Origin: Fictibacillus sp. b24
Lineage (GTDB): Bacteria; Bacillota; Bacilli; Bacillales; Fictibacillaceae
Reading direction: 5' to 3'
Length of the DNA: 64,000 nucleotides
NCBI RefSeq assembly: GCF_030348825.1
Contig: NZ_JAUCES010000005.1
Location: forward strand, 2,046,001 to 2,110,000
Notes under the pieces: generated by a model
What the model saw: only the letters and a program-made list of their open reading frames with translations
The model's database searches: none
What the model was told of the DNA's origin: nothing
Shown: piece by piece, positions 57,108 to 64,000 of the stretch
Layout: every line of letters begins with the position of its first letter
Position numbering within the stretch: the stretch's first letter is position 1
Program-made: the position numbers and the translations under genes

Positions 57108-57325
57108 GTAACTCCCTCCCTGTACCAAGGTATGTACCTTTTGGACAGGTTAGAACGATTTAAATAAACACACTGAAGTCTGAGCTACAAATTGAGGTTA
57201 TCGAGTAAGCGGTTGGTTTCCCGGTACGTATTCCTACACTTTTGCTGATAGAAGTAGCTTTTTGTAATATTTAACCCATAGACTGCATATATACATCAAT
57301 CTGATGGTTTCCACAGATAGAGATA

Positions 57326-57447
57326 ATGATTAGAGAGCAAGGTGCGTACCTACCACTTGGAAAGCTATAGCAAGCTATGCAACGAGTAATCTCACATCGG
57401 TAGCTTATGGGAGTAGTCGCAGGAAAAGCTTGCGTTAACAACATAAA
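57326..57447 (-). repeat. Dispersed palindromic element, copy I, degenerate
   Basis: GATTAGAGAGCAAGGTGCG aligns with GATTGGAGTGCAAGGTGTG of copy G, and CGCAGGAAAAGCTTGCG with CGCGGAAAGCGAGC. The middle is diverged. It lies just next to copy G in the same orientation. Confidence 0.45.
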
Positions 57448-57451
57448 ACAA

Positions 57452-57666
57452 AAATGCTTTTTTCTAAAAGATTGTTGCTTTCAAATTTTGTCTTCTATGA
57501 TAGTTGATTGGAGTGCAAGGTGTGAGACTCCTGCGGGACAGGCGGGCAGGTGAGACACTTAAAAGTGAAACGTTACGAATGTGGCTCACCGCCTGCCCCG
57601 CGGAAAGCGAGCACCTGGAACGGAAATCAACCACCTTCCAATAACAACAAAGTTTACCCAAACAGC
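57452..57666 (-). repeat. Dispersed palindromic element, copy G, inverted
   Basis: Reverse orientation: GCTTTTTTCTAAAAGATTGT ... TTGATTGGAGTGCAAGGTG ... CTCCTGCGGGACAGGCGGGC ... CTCACCGCCTGCCCCGC ... AACAACAAAGTTTACCCAAA. Stem arms and both ends intact. It abuts the pnp terminator. Confidence 0.83.
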
Positions 57667-57722
57667 AAAAAAAGACTGCCCAAAAGTGACACGTTAAGTG
57701 TGCACCTTTGTACAGTCTTTTT
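57667..57722 (-). terminator. Terminator after pnp
   Basis: AAAAAGACTG ... CAGTCTTTTT closing stem with an inner hairpin GTGACAC/GTGTGCAC. T7 on the minus strand, partly shared with the end of copy G. Confidence 0.75.
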
Positions 57723-57734
57723 CAGTTTGGAATG

Positions 57735-59849
57735 TTAAACGTTCTGCTGCTGTTCGTTCTTCGCTTTTTCTTCTTTTAAAACTACTTTGCGTGATAAGTT
57801 TACACGGCCTTGGTTATCGATCTCCATAACTTTAACAAGGATTTCATCACCAAGTTTAAGGATATCCTCAACTTTACCAACACGTTCTTCAGCAAGTTCA
57901 GAAATATGAACTAATCCGTCTTTACCGCTAAAGAGCTCTAAGAAAGCACCGAACTTTTCAATTCGTTTAACTTTACCCATGTAGTACTCTCCAACTTGAA
58001 CTTCACGAACAATATCTTCAATGATTTTCTTCGCTTTTTTGTTCATAGACTCGTCAGTTGAAGCGATGAAGACTGTACCGTCTTGCTCGATATCAATCTT
58101 AACGCCAGTTTCTTCAATGATCTTATTGATGATTTTCCCGCTTGGCCCGATTACATCACGGATCTTGTCTGGGTTGATCTTCATTGTAAGAATCTTAGGT
58201 GCATATTGAGAAAGTTGTGTACGAGATTCTGAAAGTGTTGCAAGCATAGATTTTAGAATGATCATACGCCCTTCTTTTGCTTGTGTTAAAGCTTCTTGAA
58301 GGATTTCACGGTTTATACCTGAAATTTTAATGTCCATTTGAAGAGCAGTAATACCGTTTGGAGTACCTGCAACTTTAAAATCCATATCTCCAAGATGATC
58401 TTCCATACCTTGAATATCAGTTAACACGGTTACGTCTTCACCGTCAGAAATCAGACCCATAGCAATACCAGCAACAGGTGCTTTAATCGGTACACCAGCA
58501 TCCATCAATGCGAGCGTACTTGCACAAATACTTGCTTGTGATGTAGAACCGTTAGATTCTAATACTTCAGAAACAAGACGAATAGTGTAAGGGAATTCTT
58601 CTTCATTTGGAATTACTTGTTCTAACGCACGTTCACCTAAAGCACCATGACCGATCTCACGTCTTCCTGGTCCGCGCATAAATCCTGTTTCCCCTACGCT
58701 GAACGGAGGGAAGTTATATTGGTGCATAAAGCGTTTAGACTCTTCTACGCCAAGACCATCAAGAACTTGAACATCGCCAAGTGCTCCCAATGTACAAATG
58801 CTTAGCGCTTGAGTTTGTCCACGTGTGAATAGACCAGAACCATGAGTTCTTGCTAAAATGCCTACTTTTGAAGAAAGTTTACGAATTTCATCTGTTTTTC
58901 TTCCGTCAGGACGCACTTTTTCTTTTAAAATTAAGCGTCTAACTTCTTCTTTGATGAGTTTATGTAAAACTTCTTTTGCTTCGCTTGCTTTCTCTTCATC
59001 ATCTTCGTAACGAGCAGCTACGTTTGCACTTACCGCATCAAGAGCTTCTTGACGTGCGTGCTTTTCAACAACTTTAACTGCTTCTTTTACGTCGTTTCCG
59101 ACAAACTCACGAACTTCTTGTTCAACATCTTTATCAAGTTCATGAAGAACAACTTCCATCTTTTCTTTGCCGATTTCAGCAACGATCTCTTCCTGGAAAG
59201 CGATTAATTTCTTAATCTCTTCATGTCCAAACATGATTGCTTCAAGCATCACTTCTTCTGAAACTTCCTCAGCTCCAGCTTCAACCATGTTGATCGCGTG
59301 CTTCGTTCCTGCTACTACTAATTGAATATCACTTTTTTCATTTTGCTCAACTGTAGGATTGATTACAAAATTGCCATCAATTCGGCCAACTGTAACCCCT
59401 GCAATCGGGCCTTCAAATGGAATATCTGAAATAGATAAAGAAAGAGATGATCCAATCATCGCAGCCATTTCAGAAGAGCAGTTTTGATCAACGCTCATTA
59501 CAGTGCTGACAACTTGTACTTCGTTACGGAAGCCATCAGCAAATAAAGGACGGATCGGACGGTCGATCAAACGGCTTGCTAAAACCGCCTTTTCACTCGG
59601 ACGTCCTTCACGTTTAATGAATCCGCCAGGGATTTTACCTACTGCGTATAAACGTTCTTCGTAGTTTACAGTCAGTGGAAAGAAACTTAAATTTTTCGGC
59701 TGTTTTGAAGCAACAGCTGTTGAAAGCACTGCTGTGTCACCATATCTGACCATTACAGCACCATTTGCCTGTTTTGCTAATTCTCCAATTTCAAACGTAA
59801 GCGTTCTGCCCGCCCAGTCCATTGTAAATGTTCGTTTTTGTTGATCCAT
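57735..59849 (-). CDS. pnp: Polynucleotide phosphorylase
   Basis: A 704-residue 3'-5' phosphorolytic exoribonuclease, usual length for the family. Two RNase PH domains (about 10-230 and 305-540; [28 protein letters not shown], and [11 protein letters not shown]-like [12 protein letters not shown]), a KH domain near 555-610 ([16 protein letters not shown]) and an S1 domain near 620-690 ([18 protein letters not shown]). The ATG at 59847-59849 ([10 protein letters not shown]) is 11 bases after GGAG. It acts with RNase Y and RNase J in mRNA decay. Confidence 0.96.
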   Translation of the reverse strand: MDQQKRTFTMDWAGRTLTFEIGELAKQANGAVMVRYGDTAVLSTAVASKQPKNLSFFPLTVNYEERLYAVGKIPGGFIKREGRPSEKAVLASRLIDRPIRPLFADGFRNEVQVVSTVMSVDQNCSSEMAAMIGSSLSLSISDIPFEGPIAGVTVGRIDGNFVINPTVEQNEKSDIQLVVAGTKHAINMVEAGAEEVSEEVMLEAIMFGHEEIKKLIAFQEEIVAEIGKEKMEVVLHELDKDVEQEVREFVGNDVKEAVKVVEKHARQEALDAVSANVAARYEDDEEKASEAKEVLHKLIKEEVRRLILKEKVRPDGRKTDEIRKLSSKVGILARTHGSGLFTRGQTQALSICTLGALGDVQVLDGLGVEESKRFMHQYNFPPFSVGETGFMRGPGRREIGHGALGERALEQVIPNEEEFPYTIRLVSEVLESNGSTSQASICASTLALMDAGVPIKAPVAGIAMGLISDGEDVTVLTDIQGMEDHLGDMDFKVAGTPNGITALQMDIKISGINREILQEALTQAKEGRMIILKSMLATLSESRTQLSQYAPKILTMKINPDKIRDVIGPSGKIINKIIEETGVKIDIEQDGTVFIASTDESMNKKAKKIIEDIVREVQVGEYYMGKVKRIEKFGAFLELFSGKDGLVHISELAEERVGKVEDILKLGDEILVKVMEIDNQGRVNLSRKVVLKEEKAKNEQQQNV

Positions 59850-60002
59850 TTTACTTGGTACTCCTCTCAACACTTAAAAAATCCTAGTATTTTATGGTTC
59901 TATTATATCCTATCGCAGTCCTTCCTAAAAAGAAAAACTGTAAAGAATTTAGTAACCTGTATAAAATATTTCTGATTTGTCCGATTGTGTATTGTCTGCA
60001 AT

Positions 60003-60032
60003 AAAAAAAGCGGGATTAAATCCCGCTTTTTG
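60003..60032 (-). terminator. Terminator after rpsO
   Basis: AAAAAGCGGGATT-a-AATCCCGCTTTTT, strong stem with a T7 tail on the minus strand. Confidence 0.92.
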
Positions 60033-60037
60033 TTGGA

Positions 60038-60307
60038 TTAACGACGTAATCCTAGTCTTCCGATCAATTCGCGGTAACGCGTGATGTCCTTGTTACGTAG
60101 GTACGTTAACAAGTTACGGCGCTTACCAACCATTTTCAATAGACCACGACGTGAGTGGTGATCTTTCTTGTGTGTACGCAAGTGATCATTCAACTCATTG
60201 ATTTGTTCAGTAAGGATAGCGATTTGAACCTCTGGAGATCCAGTGTCCGTATCATGTACCTTATACTCGCTGATTAGTTCGTTTTTACGCTCTTGAGTAA
60301 TAGCCAT
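60038..60307 (-). CDS. rpsO: Ribosomal protein S15
   Basis: 89 residues, standard length for the small-subunit protein that binds 16S rRNA at the three-way junction ([19 protein letters not shown] start; [16 protein letters not shown] core). AAGGAGGTG is ideally placed before the ATG at 60305-60307; a longer frame to 60373 runs through the leader and is rejected. It has its own promoter, a leader with possible structure, and a terminator. Confidence 0.98.
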   Translation of the reverse strand: MAITQERKNELISEYKVHDTDTGSPEVQIAILTEQINELNDHLRTHKKDHHSRRGLLKMVGKRRNLLTYLRNKDITRYRELIGRLGLRR

Positions 60308-60406
60308 CCTTTTCACCTCCTTAATATTAGAAACACCAATTACCGAGCAAACGTCGGTGACTCGATTTGCCAAGCAACGGTTATGTGTACATTAAAATGT
60401 ACAAGT
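60308..60406 (-). promoter_or_regulatory. Structured 5' leader of rpsO, candidate S15 autoregulatory RNA
   Basis: On the minus strand the leader can form GTACATT-tt-AATGTAC at its 5' end, then ACCGA-cgtttgc-TCGGT, with CAAA/TTTG closing pairs around it. Rfam-type S15 leader elements are known in Firmicutes, but I cannot fit this one to a defined class by eye. Confidence 0.4.
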
Positions 60407-60409
60407 ATT

Positions 60410-60438
60410 ATCATAGACTTTTTACGGAACAAATGCAA
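60410..60438 (-). promoter_or_regulatory. Sigma-A promoter of rpsO
   Basis: TTGCAT (60433-60438), 17-bp spacer, TATGAT (60410-60415) on the minus strand; a start would lie about 95 bp before the rpsO ATG. Confidence 0.7.
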
Positions 60439-60444
60439 GTTTTT

Positions 60445-61386
60445 TTACTGCAGAGAATGTATGATTTCGTATGTTTTGCTTTTATCTGCATGTAACTGAG
60501 CGATCAGTTCCTCAATCCCATTAAATTTCTTTTCGTCTCGAATTCTCTTTAACCACGTAACACTAATGCTCTTTCCGTAAATTTCTTTGTTGAAGTCAAA
60601 GACATGTACTTCTAGAGACGGTTTTTTTTGATCATCCTTAAAAGTAGGTTTATACCCTACGTTTGCCATCGCAAAATATTTCTCATTATCGATGTATACT
60701 TCTACTGCATACACACCCACTTTTGGCAGTGAATATTCTTCTGTATCCAGATTTGCTGTAGGAAAGCCTATCGTACGGCCGCGTTTATCACCGTGAATAA
60801 CAGTTCCGTTGAGTTTATATCTGCGTCCAAGGTAAGGGACGAGTTCCTCAACCAGTCCTTCTTTTAAAAAGTGGCGAATCAGTGTAGAGCTGATTTTTTC
60901 CCCGTCTTTTTCTATCTTTTCAATAACGGTTTGCCCAAACTGGCCGTTTGATTCTTTCACTAAAGTTTCTACGTTGCCTTTTCCATACTTTCCATAAGAA
61001 AAATCAAAACCGGTTACAACATGCTGAACATTTAAACCAATAATATACTGATCTACAAAGTCCTTTGTATCCAGAGCGGCAAAAACATGATCAAATTTCA
61101 CAAGATAAAAACGTTCAACTCCCATATTTTCTAAAACTTTTTTCTTTTCTTCTAAAGGAGTGATATACGTCCAATTATGATCCGCTTTACCTAAGACAAC
61201 TGAAGGGTGCGGATGAAAGCTCATTACAGCTGGAACAGCTCCGTTTTTGTTTGCCAGTTCCACAGCTGTGCGGATTACACGCTGATGGCCAACATGAATT
61301 CCGTCAAAATAACCTAATGCCAGAATGGTTGGCGGAAGGCTATCTTGTTGAAAGTGATGCGGATGACTAATAACAATCGTTTCCAA
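60445..61386 (-). CDS. ribF: Bifunctional riboflavin kinase / FAD synthetase
   Basis: Makes FMN from riboflavin and then FAD. 313 residues: an N-terminal nucleotidyltransferase (FAD synthetase) domain, about 1-180, with ALGYFDGIHVGHQRVI near 24, and a C-terminal flavokinase beta-barrel, about 185-310, with GRTIGFPTANL. Called ribC in B. subtilis. The start is a TTG (METIVISHPHH) with a GGTGAG site only about 3-4 bases upstream, short spacing. 24 bp after truB. Confidence 0.94.
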   Translation of the reverse strand: METIVISHPHHFQQDSLPPTILALGYFDGIHVGHQRVIRTAVELANKNGAVPAVMSFHPHPSVVLGKADHNWTYITPLEEKKKVLENMGVERFYLVKFDHVFAALDTKDFVDQYIIGLNVQHVVTGFDFSYGKYGKGNVETLVKESNGQFGQTVIEKIEKDGEKISSTLIRHFLKEGLVEELVPYLGRRYKLNGTVIHGDKRGRTIGFPTANLDTEEYSLPKVGVYAVEVYIDNEKYFAMANVGYKPTFKDDQKKPSLEVHVFDFNKEIYGKSISVTWLKRIRDEKKFNGIEELIAQLHADKSKTYEIIHSLQ

Positions 61387-61410
61387 AAACTCACCTACTA
61401 ACTTCTATCG

Positions 61411-62322
61411 TTAATCAATGGCTAACACTTTAACCGGTTTAATCAAACCTGGTTTTGAAGGATGTAATTCATAAATGGCTAGACATTTTCCTTCTTCATT
61501 ATAAACACCAAACGGACTTTGTTCCAACTCTTTTGGTGCTTCAAGTACCGAACCATTTTTAATTTTAAAAAGAAGTTCTTCTTTTACAGTCCATTTTGGA
61601 AAATGAGATATCCCTTTTTCTAATGGAAACAAATAGTCTTCTAAAGGTTTTTCTCCACTTTCAAGCTGTTCAAACGTTACACAATCATCCATTGAAAAAG
61701 GTCCTGAAGCTGTTCTTACGAGAGATGACATATGTGCGGGATATCCCAGTCTCTCACCTATCTCTACAGCGAGCGTTCTTACATAAGTACCTTTAGAACA
61801 TCTAACCCGGAAAGAAAATATAGGGTTATCTTTTTTAATCGTTTCATCTTCGTTCAAAAGTTCCAGTTCATATATCGTCACATTGCGTTTTGGCCGATCA
61901 ACGGTTATCCCTTGTCTTGCGTATTCATATAGTTTTTTGCCGTTCACTTTTACTGCTGAATACATCGGTGGGATCTGCTCAATTTCTCCTGTCAGTGACT
62001 TTAAAATTTCTTTAACAGCAGCAACTGAAATGTCTGCCTCCACCGTTTTTTCTGTCACTTTTTCACCGTGAGCATCTTCTGTTTCAGTAGAAAAGCCTAG
62101 GCTGACTTCACCGATATACTCCTTGCCATAGTCAGACATGTACTCGGCGATTTTTGTTGCTCTTCCGATACAAATAGGCAAAACACCTGTAACTTCAGGA
62201 TCTAACGTACCGGTGTGACCTACTTTTTTTGTTGAAAATATTCTGCGGATTTTAGCCACACAATCATGAGAAGTCATTCCGGCAGGTTTTTTTAATGCTA
62301 GTATTCCTTGTCTTGCAGTCAT
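61411..62322 (-). CDS. truB: tRNA pseudouridine-55 synthase
   Basis: A 303-residue enzyme making pseudouridine 55 in the T-loop. The catalytic Asp is in GHTGTLDPEVTGVLP (about 36-50). Other conserved parts are KGTYVRTLAVEIG and the C-terminal PUA-like segment. The ATG at 62320-62322 (MTARQGI) has AAGGAG 9 bases upstream; an in-frame TTG at 62340 overlaps that site and is rejected. A terminator hairpin lies between it and rbfA. Confidence 0.95.
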   Translation of the reverse strand: MTARQGILALKKPAGMTSHDCVAKIRRIFSTKKVGHTGTLDPEVTGVLPICIGRATKIAEYMSDYGKEYIGEVSLGFSTETEDAHGEKVTEKTVEADISVAAVKEILKSLTGEIEQIPPMYSAVKVNGKKLYEYARQGITVDRPKRNVTIYELELLNEDETIKKDNPIFSFRVRCSKGTYVRTLAVEIGERLGYPAHMSSLVRTASGPFSMDDCVTFEQLESGEKPLEDYLFPLEKGISHFPKWTVKEELLFKIKNGSVLEAPKELEQSPFGVYNEEGKCLAIYELHPSKPGLIKPVKVLAID

Positions 62323-62361
62323 ATACAGCTTCTCCTTCAATCACTTTATATCGTTTCAAGC

Positions 62362-62402
62362 AAAAAATGGATAGACAATTATGATAATTGCCTATCCATT
62401 TG
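62362..62402 (-). terminator. Terminator hairpin between rbfA and truB
   Basis: AAATGGATAGACAATT / AATTGCCTATCCATTT with a 5-base loop: a 16-bp stem with one internal A/C position on the plus strand that becomes a G-U pair in the minus-strand RNA, followed by TTTTTT. It is oriented to act on the infB-ylxP-rbfA transcript. Confidence 0.8.
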
Positions 62403-62405
62403 CTA

Positions 62406-62789
62406 TTATGGTTTCGGATGATCTTCATTCTCTTCGCTGTCTTCGTCTTCTCGTTTAATATCAGACAAAAGACTTTCGATCTTGCTTCCATAATTTAAGG
62501 ATTCATCAAATTTAAAAAAGATGTCTGGTGTTTTTCGCATGCGAATTCGTTTACCGATTTCAGTACGAATGAAACCTGTTGCTTTCGCAAGGCTTCTTAG
62601 TGTTTGTTCCTTTTGGTCGGAATCACCAAACACAGAGACATATACTGTAGCCTGCTGCAAATCACCTGTTACATCAACCGCCGTAACGGTCACAAAACCT
62701 ACGCGGGGGTCTTTGATTTTTCGGCCTATAATGTCACTAAGCTCTTTTTTCATCTGTTCCCCAATACGATTGGAACGGATTGTGCCCAT
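62406..62789 (-). CDS. rbfA: Ribosome-binding factor A
   Basis: A 127-residue 30S maturation factor with a KH-type fold ([63 protein letters not shown]). The C-terminal tail is acidic ([14 protein letters not shown]). It follows ylxP by 32 bp in the infB operon. Confidence 0.96.
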   Translation of the reverse strand: MGTIRSNRIGEQMKKELSDIIGRKIKDPRVGFVTVTAVDVTGDLQQATVYVSVFGDSDQKEQTLRSLAKATGFIRTEIGKRIRMRKTPDIFFKFDESLNYGSKIESLLSDIKREDEDSEENEDHPKP

Positions 62790-62821
62790 TTTTTACTACA
62801 CCCCGTTTCTTGCCACTTGCC

Positions 62822-63100
62822 TTATAGCCACTCAATGTTAGAATCAGTAACTTCTAATTCAGCAATAGATGTAATAATCGCAAGTGCTCTTTGCAATTCT
62901 TTTTCTGCTATTATTTTGTCCGAAGAAACGGTAACCATACTTATCTCTGCGCGCTGCCACAAATCTTGAAAATCCGTTTCAGAAACAGCTACATTTAAGC
63001 GTTGACGAACTCTATTTACCGCTTTTTGGACGACTGAACGCTTATCTTTTAACGACTGTGCTTCATATATGAAAAACTCAACCGTTAATAAGGCGATCAT
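62822..63100 (-). CDS. ylxP: YlxP, DUF503 family protein
   Basis: A 92-residue protein of the DUF503/YlxP family ([28 protein letters not shown]), reported to assist rbfA-related ribosome maturation in some species but not well characterised. Its ATG overlaps the infB stop (ATGA), so translation is coupled. Common between infB and rbfA in Bacilli. Confidence 0.92.
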   Translation of the reverse strand: MIALLTVEFFIYEAQSLKDKRSVVQKAVNRVRQRLNVAVSETDFQDLWQRAEISMVTVSSDKIIAEKELQRALAIITSIAELEVTDSNIEWL

Positions 63101-64000
63101 TTAACTTTAATTTCTTCCATGATGTAAGCTTCGATGATATCGCCTTCTTTAATATCATTGAACTTTTCTAACGTAATCCCACATTCATATCCAGCTGAAA
63201 CTTCTTTAGCATCATCTTTAAAACGCTTCAATGCGTCGATCTTGCCTTCGTATGATACTACTCCATCACGGATTAAGCGAACTGTTGAGTCTCTTGTGAT
63301 CTTACCTTCTGTAACGTAACAGCCAGCGATCGTACCTACTTTTGATACTTTAAATGTTGTACGTACTTCTACTTGACCGATTACTTTTTCTTCGAATTCA
63401 GGATCAAGCATTCCTTTCATCGCTGATTCGATTTCTTCGATTACATTATAGATAATGCGGTGCAGACGAACATCAACTTTTTCAGCATCAGCAGTACGCT
63501 TCGCACCTGTATCTGGACGAACGTTAAAACCAATTACGATAGCATTTGAAGCAGATGCGAGCATGATGTCATACTCGTTGATTGCTCCAACACCAGAGTG
63601 AATAATCTTAACTTTAACGCCTTCAACATCAATCTTTTGAAGCGATCCAGCAAGTGCCTCAACAGATCCCTGTACATCACCTTTGATGATGACATTGATT
63701 TCTTTAATGTCGCCTTCTTTAATCTGGTTAAAGAGGTCATCAAGATTCAGTTTAGAAGATTCTTTACGTTGAGCATCTTGTTGCTTTTTAAAGCGTGATT
63801 CCCCAACTTGTCGTGCTTTTTTCTCATCAGCAAAGACCATGAACTGATCTCCAGCTTGTGGAACATCGTTTAATCCTGTGATTTCAACAGGTGTTGATGG
63901 TCCAACAGTTTTAACACGGCGTCCAAGATCGTTCACCATCGCACGTACACGTCCGAAAGTGTGTCCGACTACGATTGGATCACCTACGTTTAATGTACCA
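63097..64000 (-). CDS. infB: Translation initiation factor IF-2, C-terminal part (cut by window edge)
   Basis: About 300 C-terminal residues; the frame is open through base 64000 ([20 protein letters not shown] just inside the edge), so the start, the N-terminal domain and the GTPase domain lie outside. What is visible is domain II ([21 protein letters not shown]), domain III and the fMet-tRNA-binding C2 domain ([32 protein letters not shown]). It continues the nusA-infB operon into ylxP and rbfA. Confidence 0.95.
   Translation of the reverse strand, partial: GTLNVGDPIVVGHTFGRVRAMVNDLGRRVKTVGPSTPVEITGLNDVPQAGDQFMVFADEKKARQVGESRFKKQQDAQRKESSKLNLDDLFNQIKEGDIKEINVIIKGDVQGSVEALAGSLQKIDVEGVKVKIIHSGVGAINEYDIMLASASNAIVIGFNVRPDTGAKRTADAEKVDVRLHRIIYNVIEEIESAMKGMLDPEFEEKVIGQVEVRTTFKVSKVGTIAGCYVTEGKITRDSTVRLIRDGVVSYEGKIDALKRFKDDAKEVSAGYECGITLEKFNDIKEGDIIEAYIMEEIKVK

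Larger units (their letters stand above)
57108..57734. other. 627-bp intergenic region between ylxY and pnp
   Basis: Contains a degenerate repeat copy (57326-57447), repeat copy G (57452-57666) and the pnp terminator. 57108-57325 shows nothing recognisable. Confidence 0.7.

Noticed and set aside
59902-59907. Promoter for pnp
   Set aside because: There is an exact TATAAT on the minus strand, but the hexamer 17 bp upstream (TTTTAG) does not resemble a -35 and no TG extension is present.

Overview
The window is a chromosomal segment of an endospore-forming, low-GC Gram-positive bacterium of the family Bacillaceae. This rests on gene order and on sporulation genes (spoVK, cotE, spoVS, spoIIIE, spoVFA/spoVFB, tepA, ylxY). 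Read on the minus strand from the right edge, the order infB-ylxP-rbfA-truB-ribF-rpsO-pnp-ylxY-mlpA-spoVFA-spoVFB-asd-dapG-dapA-rnjB-tepA-ylzJ-spoIIIE-ymfC ... recA-rny-spoVS-tdh-kbl-miaB-ricA-cotE-mutS-mutL-miaA-hfq ... spoVK-hflX-ynbB-glnR-glnA follows the Bacillus subtilis backbone closely. The genus could be Fictibacillus or a relative, but that is a guess from protein flavour and not from any search.

Layout. 18-2267: a fused nucleotide-sugar epimerase/dehydrogenase. 2447-7895: glnR-glnA nitrogen control, ynbB, hflX, spoVK. 8155-10777: a small accessory island (YitT-like membrane protein, YhcN/YlaJ-type lipoprotein, divergent tyrosine-recombinase-like protein) carrying the only two plus-strand genes. 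10832-19637: hfq, miaA, mutL, mutS, cotE, ricA, miaB. 19909-25548: threonine catabolism (tdh-kbl), 2-oxoacid:ferredoxin oxidoreductase (korA-korB), spoVS. 26326-37030: rny, recA, cinA, pgsA, rodZ-like, ymfK, ymfJ, ymfI, ymfH, ymfF. 37145-42640: a BMP-type nucleoside ABC importer with a GntR regulator. 42830-48030: spoIIIE, ylzJ, tepA, rnjB. 49112-53955: lysine/DAP and dipicolinate synthesis (asd, dapG, dapA, spoVFA, spoVFB), which together supply dipicolinic acid to the spore. 54813-64000: mlpA, ylxY, pnp, rpsO, ribF, truB, rbfA, ylxP and the 3' part of infB, cut by the window edge.

Regulatory sites readable from sequence include two exact GlnR boxes at the glnR promoter (one filling the -35/-10 spacer), a LexA/DinR box at recA, a sigma-H promoter at spoVS, a sigma-K-like promoter at spoVFA, a possible structured leader on rpsO, and many Rho-independent terminators.

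The least ordinary content is between operons. One is a family of about 210-230 bp elements (full, short, degenerate and tandem copies) with terminal inverted repeats and a long internal hairpin. One copy shows compensatory base changes in the stem, and another has a second palindromic repeat inserted in it. The other is a set of degenerate tandem arrays with a 21-bp period (48747-48872, 54419-54543, 54611-54715), two of which share one unit in opposite orientations. Two genes expected from B. subtilis synteny, ymdB and ymxH, are absent where these repeats now lie.
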